Positions 1 to 7,571 of a stretch of DNA of 7,718 nt are shown here, one piece after another. Origin of the DNA: a bacterium (GTDB lineage: Bacteria > Oederibacteriota > JAJYGY01). The stretch is from assembly GCA_021790555.1 (NCBI GenBank), contig JAJYGY010000367.1:1-7718 (forward strand), read 5' to 3'. The first letter of the stretch is position 1. Every line of letters starts with the position of its first letter. The position numbers and the translations under genes are program-made. The notes beneath the pieces are model-generated. The model worked only from the letters and a program-made list of their open reading frames with translations, searched no databases and had not been told where the DNA came from.

Positions 1-1273
<1,273 letters not shown>

Positions 1274-1277
<4 letters not shown>

Positions 1278-2314
1278 AGAACTCGGAAGCACCGCTGAAC
1301 GTGGCCGTGGCCGGCCTGGGGTTCATGGGGGGGACGCACGTGGCGGCCTACCGCCGGATGCCGCGCAAGGCCAGGCTGGTGGCCCTGTGCGACCCGCGCC
1401 GCGAAAGGATGAAGGCCCTGGACCCGGAGGGCCGCCTGGCCCGGTACGCCTCCCTGGAGGCCCTTCTGAAGGACCCTTCGGTGGAGGTGGTGGACCTCTG
1501 CCTGCCCACGCACCTGCACGCCTGGGGCGCGCGGCTGGCCCTTCAATCCGGCCGGCACGTGGTCTGCGAGAAGCCCCTGGCCCGCGCGGCCCGCCAGGCC
1601 GAAGGCCTTGCCCGCCTGGCCGCCAGGTCCCGCGGGCGCCTGATGACGGCCCAGGTGGTGCGGTTCTGGCCCGAATACCGGGCCCTGGAGCGGATCGCCC
1701 GGGAGCGAAGCCTGGGCCGCCTGAAGACCCTGAGCCTGACCCGCCTGAGCCCCCGGCCGGACTGGAGCTGGAAGAACTGGCTGCACCAGCCCGCCAAGAG
1801 CGGGGGCGCCCTGCTGGACCTGCACGTGCACGACGTGGATTTCGCCCTGCACCTGCTGGGCACGCCGGAAAGCCTGGTGGCCCAGGGCCGCGTGGGACCG
1901 GAGGGCGGCATCGACCACGTGTGGGCCCAGTACCGCTACCCCGGGGGGATTCGCGTGGGCCTGGAGGGCGGCTGGGGCTTTCCCGCCGGCTTCCCCTTCC
2001 GCATGGCCTTCGTGGCCGCCTTCACGGGCGGGAGCCTGGAATACTGCTCCGCCCGGCTGCCCCGCCTGACCGCCTTTCCGGCGGGGGGGAAGCCCTTCCA
2101 TCCGCCCCTGCCCAGGTCGCCGTCGGCCTCCGGGCCTTCCGGGGGGAACCTTTCCAGCCTGGGGGGTTATTTCCTGGAACTGGAGCATTTCATGGACAGC
2201 CTGCGGGGCGCGGCCCCGGCCGGCGGGGTGACGCCCGGTTCGGCGGCCCTGGCCGTGCGGCTGGTCGAGCTGGAAGAGAGGTCCATCCGCACCGGAAGGG
2301 CGGTCCGGCCCTGA
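1274..2314 (+). CDS. Gfo/Idh/MocA-family oxidoreductase B
   Basis: A 346-residue cytoplasmic dehydrogenase. I chose GTG 1274 over an in-frame ATG at 1235: it gives the GTGA overlap with the upstream stop, has GGAGG at 1264-1268 five bases before it, and puts the Rossmann motif (VAVAGLGFMGG) close to the N-terminus as is normal. Residues 1-125 form the nucleotide-binding domain with CEKPLA (E99-K100-P101). The C-terminal alpha/beta domain carries GGALLDLHVHDVD, placing D182 and H186 at the usual catalytic Asp-x3-His spacing; the residue before Val-His is histidine (LHVH) where many members have glycine. A polar linker rich in Pro, Ser and Gly (about 275-300) precedes the last helices. Translation is probably coupled to gene A. 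The presence of three non-identical family members in one operon suggests successive redox steps or a relay that regenerates NAD. The substrate is unknown; a sugar or cyclitol is likely. Confidence 0.93.
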
Positions 2315-2340
2315 GGCCGGCTTTCAAAAAGGGGGATGCC

Positions 2341-3210
2341 ATGCAGAAGGGAATCAACTACTGGTCCTTCCCGGGCGGCCTGGAAGGCTCGGCCGGCGTG
2401 GAGGACTGCCTGAAGCAGGCGGCCCGGCTGGGTTTCGAGACCTTCGAGGTCTGCGCCTTTGAAAACGGGCCCAACGGCCTGGACGCGCTCACCCCGGCCC
2501 GCTGCGCCGAGATCCGCCGGGCGGCCGGGCGCGAGGGTCTGCGCCTTTCCAGCCTGGCCTCGGGCATGTACTGGGACTTCCACCTGGCCAGCCCGGAAAA
2601 GGAGGACCGCGCCCGGGCCCTCAAGGCCGCCGGCCGCCTGCTTTCCATCGCCGCCGCGCTCGAGGTGGACGCGCTGCTGTTCATCCCCGGGGCCGTGGAG
2701 GTCTTCTTCAACCCGGCCGCGCCGCTCATCCCCTACCAGGACGTCTGGGAAAGGGCCCAGGAGGGCATCCGCGCCCTGCTGCCCCAGGCCCGGTCGGCGG
2801 GGGTCTGCCTGGCCCTGGAAAACGTGTGGAACGGCTTCCTGCAGAGCCCGGTGGAGGCGCGCGACTTCATCGATTCCTTCCAAAGCCCCTGGGTGGGGTC
2901 CTACCTGGACCTCGGCAACGCGGTCAGGTTCGTGTACCCCCAGCACTGGGCCGACACCCTTGGAAACCGCGTCAAGCGGGTGCACGTCAAGGACTACCGC
3001 CGGGCCGTGGGCACGGCCGAGGGCTTCGTGGACATTTTGGAGGGCGACGTGGACTTTGAGGCCTGCCTGGCCGCCCTCGGGCGGGCCGGCTACCAGGGCC
3101 CCCTCACGGCCGAACTGATCCCGCCCTACAAGAGCCATCCCCTGGTGCGCCTGGCCAACGCCTCGCGGGCAATGGACGCCGTGCTGGGCAGGGAGGGCGC
3201 GAGGCCCTGA
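2341..3210 (+). CDS. Sugar phosphate isomerase/epimerase-type TIM barrel protein (AP_endonuc_2 fold)
   Basis: A 289-residue protein of normal family length. ATG 2341 is preceded by a purine run AAAAAGGGGGA (2326-2336); the frame stays open far upstream inside gene B, but only because of base composition. The opening MQKGINYWSFP and the metal-site residues are characteristic: E160 in ALENVW, D190 in YLDLGN, H215 in VHVKD and E258 in TAELIP. This Glu-Asp-His-Glu order and spacing closely matches the divalent-metal site of D-tagatose 3-epimerase and related enzymes (152, 185, 211, 246 in the Pseudomonas enzyme, from memory). The family interconverts ketoses, epimerises C3 of sugars or sugar phosphates, or acts on inosose and hydroxypyruvate. 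Lying between oxidoreductases, it most likely acts on the keto intermediate one of them makes. It begins 26 bases after gene B and is surely cotranscribed. Fold and metal site are certain, the exact reaction is not. Confidence 0.93.
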   Translation: MQKGINYWSFPGGLEGSAGVEDCLKQAARLGFETFEVCAFENGPNGLDALTPARCAEIRRAAGREGLRLSSLASGMYWDFHLASPEKEDRARALKAAGRLLSIAAALEVDALLFIPGAVEVFFNPAAPLIPYQDVWERAQEGIRALLPQARSAGVCLALENVWNGFLQSPVEARDFIDSFQSPWVGSYLDLGNAVRFVYPQHWADTLGNRVKRVHVKDYRRAVGTAEGFVDILEGDVDFEACLAALGRAGYQGPLTAELIPPYKSHPLVRLANASRAMDAVLGREGARP

Positions 3211-3227
3211 CGCGCCCGGAGGCAGCC

Positions 3228-3770
3228 ATGGACCAACCCAGGATCTTCCATATCGCCGACGACCAGGTGGACGCGCGGCTGGACGCGCGCCTGCGGGAAC
3301 TGCTTTGCGCCTGCTTCACCCAGCCGCAGGACGCGGTTTTCCGGGCCCGGCGGTTTTTCATCCAGCCGCCCGGGCACCGCTGGTGCCTGGAGGACGGCGC
3401 CACGGGCATCCTGGGCGCCCACGTGGCCGTGCACGACCGGTTGTTGAAATCCGGCGAAAGGCGGTTTCCCCTCGCCGGCATCGCCGAAGTGTGCGTGCGG
3501 CCCGCCTTCCGCGGCCGGGGATGGGCGCGGCTGCTGCTGCGGGAGGCCCACGCCTTCATGGCGGCGCGGGGCGCGGCCTTCGCCATGCTGTTCGGCCGGG
3601 CCGAAGTCTACCGGTCCAGCGGCTACGTGCCGGTGGACAATCCCCTCCGCTTCTTCAACCACCTCACCCAGGCCTGGCGGACCGAAGTGAAGCAGGGAGC
3701 CATGGCCCGGCCCCTTTCCGACCTGGCCTGGCCGAGTGGGGAACTGGACCTGGGCGGTCCGGTATTCTGA
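3228..3770 (+). CDS. GNAT-family N-acetyltransferase
   Basis: A 180-residue protein whose ATG has GGAGG (3218-3222) five bases upstream. Acetyl-CoA-binding motif A is present at residues 90-100 (VRPAFRGRGWA, matching the family's V-x-P-x-x-R-G-x-G-x-A), followed by an amphipathic helix (101-114). Motif B is at about 117-134 (AFAMLFGRAEVYRSSGYV), with the EVYRSSGY segment typical of the end of the fold. The first 85 residues cover the variable acceptor side. GNAT enzymes move an acyl group from acyl-CoA to an amine, less often to a hydroxyl. The operon position between the isomerase (17-base gap) and oxidoreductase C (17-base gap) suggests the acceptor is an amino sugar, amino-cyclitol or related intermediate, though an unrelated detoxifying role is possible. 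It is cytoplasmic, with no signal peptide or membrane segment. Family membership is firm; the acceptor is unknown. Confidence 0.9.
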   Translation: MDQPRIFHIADDQVDARLDARLRELLCACFTQPQDAVFRARRFFIQPPGHRWCLEDGATGILGAHVAVHDRLLKSGERRFPLAGIAEVCVRPAFRGRGWARLLLREAHAFMAARGAAFAMLFGRAEVYRSSGYVPVDNPLRFFNHLTQAWRTEVKQGAMARPLSDLAWPSGELDLGGPVF

Positions 3771-3787
3771 ATTTCGGGGGCGCGGCC

Positions 3788-4735
3788 ATGTTGAGAGTCG
3801 GCATCCTGGGCATGGGGGCCATGGGGCGCGAACACGCGCGAGCCTGGTCGCGGATTCCGGGCGCCGTGCTGGCCGGGGCCCACGACCCCCTGGCCGGGCC
3901 GGGGGAATGGCCGGGGCCCGCCGCCCCGGTGCGGCTGTTCAAGGAGGCCCGCGAACTGGTGGAAAGCCGCGAGGTGGACGTTTTGGACATCTGCGCCCCT
4001 CCCGGGGAACACCTTTCCCTGGTGCTGCTGGCCTGCCGCGCGGGCAAGCCGGTGTTCTGCGAAAAGCCCCTGGCGCGGGACCTGGCCTCGGCGCTGGCCA
4101 TCCGGCACGCGGCGCGGGAGGCCGGACTGCCCCTGATGGTGGGCCAGGTGCTGCGTTATTTTCCGGCCTACGCCGAGGCCAGGCGGACCGTGGAATCCGG
4201 GATCCTTGGAAAGGCGCGGTCGGCCCGGCTGGCCCGCCTGGTTCCCAGGCCCAGGGCGGACTGGTACTTTGATTTCGAAAAAAGCGGGGGCTGCCTGCTG
4301 GACACCGGCATCCACGACCTGGATTTCCTGCGCTGGACTTTCGGCAACCCCCTGGCGGTATCCTGCCGCGCCGGAGGACCTTCCGAGCTGGCGCGGGGGC
4401 GGGACTGGGCGCGCGCGGGGCTGGATTTCGGGGGCGGGTTCCGGGCCGAACTGGAGGTGGCCTGGGCCGACCAGGAGGGGATCGCCACGCGGCTGGAACT
4501 GGAGGGGGACCGGGCCCGGCTTGCCTGCCTGTCCGGGCCGGCGGCGCTGGAAATCCGCTTCGCGGACGGCCGGGTGGAAAGGCGCGACCTGCCCGGAGAG
4601 GACCCCTTCGAGCTGGAACTGGCGGACTTCAAGCGGGCCCTGGAATCCGGGGAGGAAATGCCGGTGGGGATCGAGGAGGGCCTGGCCAGCCTGCGCCTGG
4701 CCCTGGACTGCCTGCGCGCGGCCGGGACCGCCTGA
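3788..4735 (+). CDS. Gfo/Idh/MocA-family oxidoreductase C
   Basis: A 315-residue protein, the shortest of the three dehydrogenases and last in the operon. ATG 3788 puts the Rossmann motif (RVGILGMGAMG) at residue 3 onward; a G-rich run (3776-3780) seven bases upstream is a weak ribosome site. Catalytic residues are canonical: E92-K93-P94 (CEKPLA) and D172/H176 in LLDTGIHDLDFL, nearly the same numbering as inositol 2-dehydrogenase of Bacillus (K97, D172, H176, from memory). The gene is therefore probably an active NAD(P)-dependent dehydrogenase on a sugar or cyclitol. It differs clearly from A and B outside the motifs, so it is not a recent duplicate. Its last codons and stop form one arm of the stem-loop at 4719-4754, and the stop is three bases from the stop of the convergent regulator gene. 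The substrate cannot be assigned. Confidence 0.93.
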   Translation: MLRVGILGMGAMGREHARAWSRIPGAVLAGAHDPLAGPGEWPGPAAPVRLFKEARELVESREVDVLDICAPPGEHLSLVLLACRAGKPVFCEKPLARDLASALAIRHAAREAGLPLMVGQVLRYFPAYAEARRTVESGILGKARSARLARLVPRPRADWYFDFEKSGGCLLDTGIHDLDFLRWTFGNPLAVSCRAGGPSELARGRDWARAGLDFGGGFRAELEVAWADQEGIATRLELEGDRARLACLSGPAALEIRFADGRVERRDLPGEDPFELELADFKRALESGEEMPVGIEEGLASLRLALDCLRAAGTA

Positions 4736-4754
4736 ATTTCAGGCGGCCCGGCCG
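4719..4754. terminator. Stem-loop shared by two convergent stop codons, candidate bidirectional terminator
   Basis: The inner stem CCGCCTGA (4728-4735) pairs with TCAGGCGG (4739-4746) around a three-base ATT loop. After one bulged A (4727), CGGCCGGG (4719-4726) pairs with CCCGGCCG (4747-4754). That makes 16 base pairs, mostly G-C, read from the sequence. Both TGA stops lie in the stem, so the hairpin is built from the 3' ends of both genes. Neither side has a T-tract, so it is not a classic intrinsic terminator. It may instead stop or protect 3' ends, work with Rho, or limit read-through between the converging transcripts. The structure is certain on paper; the function is inferred. Confidence 0.65.
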
Positions 4755-5623
4755 GCCACGGACCGGCGGTAGTCGCCCGGGGACTGGCGGCAGGCCTGGC
4801 TGAAGGCCTCGTAGAAGCTGGAAAGCGACCCGAAGCCCGATTCCAGCGCCACGTCCACCATCTTGGCGTCGGAAAGGGTCAGCATGCGCTGGGCGTGCAT
4901 CAGGCGCAGCTGGGTCACGTAGTCCATCAGGGTGGTGCCGAAGGCCCTGCGGAACAGCCGCATCGCCCGGTTGGGCCGAAGGCCGACCGCGCGGGCGATG
5001 TCCTCCACCTTCACCGCGTCGGAGTAGCGTTCCGACACCGCCAGGGCCATCTGTCCGGCCTTCTCCAGTCCCCCTTCGCTCAGGGGAATCGCCCCCGCGT
5101 CCACCTCCTTGGGCCGCACGGCCCCCTCCTTCAGGCCCAGTCCAAGCCGCCGCAGGCGCGCCTCCAGTTCCAGCAGAAGCAGGGCGCGCCGCCCTCCGGG
5201 GCGCGCCTTCAGGTCCGCGTTCCAGCGCCTCAGGAAGACGCGGTCCACCGCCGCCATGCCCGGGTCGGTCTCCATCAGGATCTTCGAGAAGAGCAGGCGG
5301 CGCAGCAGGGGACCGGGCAGCTTCCATTGCAGCGCCGCGCCCAGCGGCAGGGTGAGCCATTGGTGGCGGGTACCCGGGGCCACCCGGATCACCTGGTGGG
5401 GCGTGCCGGCCCAGAACACGGCCAGGTACCCGGGCGACACCGTGATGGCCGTGCCGCCGAAGAGGTAGGTCATGGAGCCGGAATCCAGGAAGTTGAATTC
5501 GATCTCGTTGTGGCGGTGCGGGACGGGCATCAGTTCCGGGACGCCCCGGAAGCTGGCCAGGCCGTCCTCCTGGAAGCGCACGCTGGAGAGCAGGTCCCAG
5601 TCGATTTTTGGGGCGCGGGCCAT
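4739..5623 (-). CDS. AraC-family transcriptional regulator, MelR-like (copy 2, promoter-distal)
   Basis: A 294-residue regulator. The ATG (complement of 5621-5623) has GGAG five bases upstream. The N-terminal half is a cupin-type ligand domain with HRHNEIEFN (H36, H38, E40, E42) and FWAGTPHQ (70-77), which together with the WNADLKA-type segment recall E. coli MelR (302 residues), the melibiose activator. Two helix-turn-helix motifs follow: about 205-226 (VEDIARAVGLRPNRAMRLF) and about 254-280 (VALESGFGSLSSFYEAF), the second carrying the usual AraC GF-S-S-F-F/Y signature. It lies 27 bases downstream of the paralogous regulator and is probably cotranscribed with it. The likely role is control of the neighbouring sugar operon in response to a sugar-like ligand. 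The target and ligand are inferred from position only. MelR-like describes the family, not the substrate. Confidence 0.93.
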   Translation of the reverse strand: MARAPKIDWDLLSSVRFQEDGLASFRGVPELMPVPHRHNEIEFNFLDSGSMTYLFGGTAITVSPGYLAVFWAGTPHQVIRVAPGTRHQWLTLPLGAALQWKLPGPLLRRLLFSKILMETDPGMAAVDRVFLRRWNADLKARPGGRRALLLLELEARLRRLGLGLKEGAVRPKEVDAGAIPLSEGGLEKAGQMALAVSERYSDAVKVEDIARAVGLRPNRAMRLFRRAFGTTLMDYVTQLRLMHAQRMLTLSDAKMVDVALESGFGSLSSFYEAFSQACRQSPGDYRRSVAGRAA

Positions 5624-5650
5624 GGGAGCTCCGGCGGAGGGGAAGGGCGC

Positions 5651-6550
5651 CTAGCCGCGCGGGGAATCCCCGGTGCCCGGCAGCGACCGGCGGTAGCTGC
5701 CGGGCGCCTGGCCGCAGGCCCGCTGGAAGGCGGTGTAGAAGCGCGACAGCGACCCGAAGCCCGAATCCAGGGCCACGTCCAGCACCTTGGCGTCGGAAAG
5801 CGTGAGCAGGCGCTGGGCGTGCATGACCCGGTGCTGGGTGATATAGTCCACCAGGCTGCTGCCGAAGGTCTTGTGGAACAGGCGCATGGCGTAGTTGGGG
5901 TGCAGGCCCACGGTGCGGGCGATGTCCTCCACGCGCAGGGGCTTGGTGTAGTTGTCGGCGATGTACATGGCCATCTGCTCCACCTTGCGCAGCCCGCTTT
6001 CACCCAGGGGCGCGTTCTTGTCGGCGCCCTCCTTGGGGGCCACCCAGCCCTTGGAAAGGCTCAGGGAAAGCCGGCGCAGGCGCGCCTCCACCTCCAGCAG
6101 CACGATCCGCTGGCGCTCCTGGCTTCCCGACTTCAGGTCCTCGTGCCACTTCCGGAGCATCATCTGGTCGAAAGGCCCCTGGGCCGGGTCGCTTTCGTAG
6201 AGCAGCTTGGCGAAGAGCACCTGGTGGAAGAAGGGATAGGCCAGCTGCCATTGAAGGCAGAAGCCCAGGGGCACCGTGACCCACTGGAAGGTCGTTCCCG
6301 GGGCGATTTCCACCACCCGGTGGGGGGTTCCGGCCCAGAAGACGTACAGGCAACCGGCCTCCACCGTGAAACGGCTTCCGCCGAAGATGTAAACCATGGA
6401 GCCCTGGTCCAGGAAGTTGAATTCCAGTTCGTTGTGGCGGTGGAAGGCGCCTTTCATCAGGTCGGGTTCGCCCCGGAAGCTGTTGAATCCGTCGGTTTGA
6501 AAATTGATGCTGGAGAGCTGGCGCCATTTGTCGTATTTGGACCTTGCCAT
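5651..6550 (-). CDS. AraC-family transcriptional regulator, MelR-like (copy 1, promoter-proximal)
   Basis: A 299-residue regulator; the ATG (complement of 6548-6550) follows GAGG by four bases. Its architecture equals that of the downstream copy: ligand-binding cupin with HRHNELEFN (H37, H39, E41, E43) and FWAGTPHR, a central helical region, then two helix-turn-helix motifs (about 206-227, VEDIARTVGLHPNYAMRLF; about 255-281, VALDSGFGSLSRFYTAF). Hand alignment of the 85-residue DNA-binding region gives 60 identities with the other copy (about 70 percent). The ligand halves differ more, including one extra residue before the histidine motif. A tandem duplication followed by divergence of ligand response is the simplest explanation. 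Transcription probably starts in the AT-rich region just upstream, where a promoter is overlapped by an inverted repeat. Expected to regulate the adjacent sugar genes and possibly itself; both are inference. Confidence 0.93.
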   Translation of the reverse strand: MARSKYDKWRQLSSINFQTDGFNSFRGEPDLMKGAFHRHNELEFNFLDQGSMVYIFGGSRFTVEAGCLYVFWAGTPHRVVEIAPGTTFQWVTVPLGFCLQWQLAYPFFHQVLFAKLLYESDPAQGPFDQMMLRKWHEDLKSGSQERQRIVLLEVEARLRRLSLSLSKGWVAPKEGADKNAPLGESGLRKVEQMAMYIADNYTKPLRVEDIARTVGLHPNYAMRLFHKTFGSSLVDYITQHRVMHAQRLLTLSDAKVLDVALDSGFGSLSRFYTAFQRACGQAPGSYRRSLPGTGDSPRG

Positions 6551-6564
6551 GGATCCTCGATAAG

Positions 6565-6600
6565 TTAGGAAACGACAATATTATACACTATTTTTCCTAA
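6565..6600. promoter_or_regulatory. Inverted repeat spanning the regulator promoter, candidate operator
   Basis: TTAGGAAA (6565-6572) and TTTCCTAA (6593-6600) are a perfect 8-bp inverted repeat with a 20-base spacer. One arm covers the predicted start of transcription and the other lies between the -10 and -35 elements, so a protein bound there would block the promoter. Centre-to-centre distance is 28 bp. Read as RNA it would be only a weak hairpin, so a protein-binding site is the better reading. The binding protein is unknown; autoregulation is possible, although AraC proteins more often use direct repeats. Confidence 0.5.
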
Positions 6601-6609
6601 AATTATGAA
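6580..6609 (-). promoter_or_regulatory. Sigma70-like promoter of the two AraC-type genes
   Basis: On the minus strand, TATAAT (complement of 6580-6585) matches the -10 consensus perfectly. TTCATA (complement of 6604-6609) matches four of six -35 positions with an 18-base spacer. Transcription would start near 6573, giving a leader of about 23 bases before the ATG of copy 1. It sits in the only clearly AT-rich stretch of the window, as expected for a promoter. The -35 is weak, which fits an activated or regulated promoter. Confidence 0.6.
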
Positions 6610-6612
6610 ATC

Positions 6613-6629
6613 AGAGCGTTTTTTATGGA
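6613..6629 (+). repeat. 17-bp direct repeat, copy 1, candidate AraC-type binding site
   Basis: AGAGCGTTTTTTATGGA shares AGAG and TTTTATGGA with the copy at 6665-6681 (13 of 17 positions), with the unmatched bases all in the four-base middle. Two conserved boxes about one helical turn apart are what an AraC-type double helix-turn-helix contacts. It lies just upstream of the regulator promoter's -35. Confidence 0.45.
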
Positions 6630-6664
6630 TCCGGCTTTGGAGGACTGCAATCAAAAGTTAGAAT

Positions 6665-6681
6665 AGAGAAAATTTTATGGA
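6665..6681 (+). repeat. 17-bp direct repeat, copy 2, candidate AraC-type binding site
   Basis: AGAGAAAATTTTATGGA is the partner of 6613-6629, offset by exactly 52 bp, close to five helical turns, so both copies would face the same side of DNA. It sits about midway between the divergent genes and could serve either direction. The role is inferred from pattern and place only. Confidence 0.45.
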
Positions 6682-6705
6682 AAAGCTAAGAAGAAATCAG
6701 GTTTT

Positions 6706-6719
6706 GTGGCCACTATAAT
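6706..6719 (+). promoter_or_regulatory. Possible -10 element and 8-bp palindrome upstream of the DUF4874 fragment
   Basis: TATAAT at 6714-6719 reads toward the plus-strand gene and is directly preceded by the perfect palindrome GTGGCCAC (6706-6713). No convincing -35 is seen 15-18 bases upstream and there is no extended -10 TG. If used, transcription would begin near 6726 and leave a leader of roughly 45 bases. The remaining plus-strand leader (6720-6771) shows only the ribosome site. Confidence 0.35.
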
Positions 6720-6771
6720 TTTGAAAGCCAAACGAAAAGGATGGATTGCCAAGGACTTTTTGAAGGGATTC

Positions 6772-7269
6772 ATGCGCCTCAATCGCACAGTCAGTCGAGC
6801 CCTGGCCCTGGCGTTTTTGCTGTTGCCAACGCTGTTGCGCTCTGCGGTAGTCACCTATACTACCGACAACTCGGATTTCGCAAATCCCGAGAGGGGCTTT
6901 TCGGTTTCGGACTACTATTGGGGGCCGGGAAATTCCGGAAACGAATCCCTCAGTTCCACCAACCTGCAGTCCGACATCCAAAATGAGGCCACTCCGGGAT
7001 TCGAAACCCATATCACGATCATCCGGCGCCTTTATGTGCTGTCCCAATACACCGGGTCGGCCCTGCCCACGAGCGTGCTGCAGCAATTCAACACGGACTG
7101 CGCCAACGCGCGGTCCATGGGGGTGAAAATCGTCCCCCGCTTCTGCTACAACTGGGCTACTCGGTCTCCATCCCGGACGCGGACTACGCCCGGGTTTCGG
7201 CCATCCTGCGCTGCTACCGGCACTGCCCGGTGGAACCCAGCCAGGAGCGCTTCATCGACAGCGACCTGA
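6772..7269 (+). pseudogene. Truncated secreted DUF4874-type protein (5' fragment plus out-of-frame tail)
   Basis: ATG 6772 has GAAGGGA (6762-6768) at normal spacing and opens with a signal peptide: RLNR, a hydrophobic core (about 10-22) and a probable cleavage near LRSA-V (25/26). The mature part begins VVTYTTDNSDFANPERGF, the hallmark of DUF4874 proteins, which are found in polysaccharide-degrading bacteria and usually precede a DUF4832 domain in a protein of several hundred residues. RRLYVLSQY and VPRFCYN (121-127) continue the domain. After about residue 128 the sequence turns into Arg/Ser/Thr/Pro-rich out-of-frame translation and stops at 7267-7269. So only about the first quarter to third of the gene remains. 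Base composition (roughly 50-63 percent GC per 60 bases) is below that of the neighbours. The product was presumably exported; function in the family is unknown. It is likely a dead gene, unless the join is an assembly error. Confidence 0.75.
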
Positions 7270-7571
7270 AGGTCTTCTGGCGGAAGCACACCCGGGGCCC
7301 GCTCAAGGGGAGCCTGGCGGCGGCCTCCCTGGCGGGCAACACGGCCATCGCCACCTTCAGCGAAAAGAAGGTGATGCTCGCCGCCATCACGGAAACCCAG
7401 GCCGTGGTGCCCATCCCGGCCGGGTACAGGGCCGCGGCGGTGAGGGAAGTGGGGGCCTCCGGCGAAGCCCGCGAACCGCGCCATTGCGCCGACGGGTCGG
7501 ACCTGGTGCTGTGGATGAAGCCTTCCGACGGAAGGGTGGACCATTATGAAATCGACCTGGTCCGCGGATGA
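7146..7571 (+). pseudogene. Orphan C-terminal fragment of an unrecognised protein
   Basis: From about 7146 the third frame becomes clearly coding (GC-rich third positions like the rest of the window) and runs to TGA 7569-7571, about 140 residues. It begins LLQLGYSVSIPDADY, then FWRKHTRGPLKGSL, and has a probable beta-rich end (NTAIATFSEKKVML, SDLVLWMKPS, VDHYEIDLVRG). No good start exists: GTG 7230 has no ribosome site and lies mid-domain. I read it as the 3' end of a longer gene whose 5' part was lost at the junction with the DUF4874 fragment. I do not recognise the family; a carbohydrate-active or polysaccharide-locus protein would fit the context but is not shown. Its last 26 bases overlap the next gene, so the two were probably an operon. 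A short functional gene from GTG 7230 is the less likely alternative. Confidence 0.6.

Noticed and set aside
1387..2340. In-frame upstream extension of the isomerase gene through gene B
   Set aside because: Low-complexity Pro/Gly/Arg translation overlapping a solid gene; ATG 2341 with its own ribosome site gives the normal family length.
2167..3138. Minus-strand open frame opposite the isomerase
   Set aside because: Shadow of a gene with an intact four-residue metal site; no start context or recognisable domain.
4895..6568. A 557-codon plus-strand open frame antisense to both AraC genes
   Set aside because: Stop-free because both paralogs have similar GC-rich codon structure in the same phase; the translation is His/Gln/Gly-rich with no domain, while the minus strand has two complete regulators.
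6551..6632. ATGGATCC repeated at 6549-6556 and 6625-6632
   Set aside because: Short 8-mer containing a common 6-bp palindrome; probably chance, and one copy overlaps a start codon and ribosome site.
6706..6771. Upstream GTG 6706 as start of the DUF4874 fragment
   Set aside because: It would add a Lys-rich stretch ahead of a good signal peptide, lacks a ribosome site, and overlaps the TATAAT; ATG 6772 is better supported.
6573..7571. Insertion sequence or integron as cause of the broken region
   Set aside because: No transposase, integrase, terminal inverted repeats or target-site duplication could be found around the junction.
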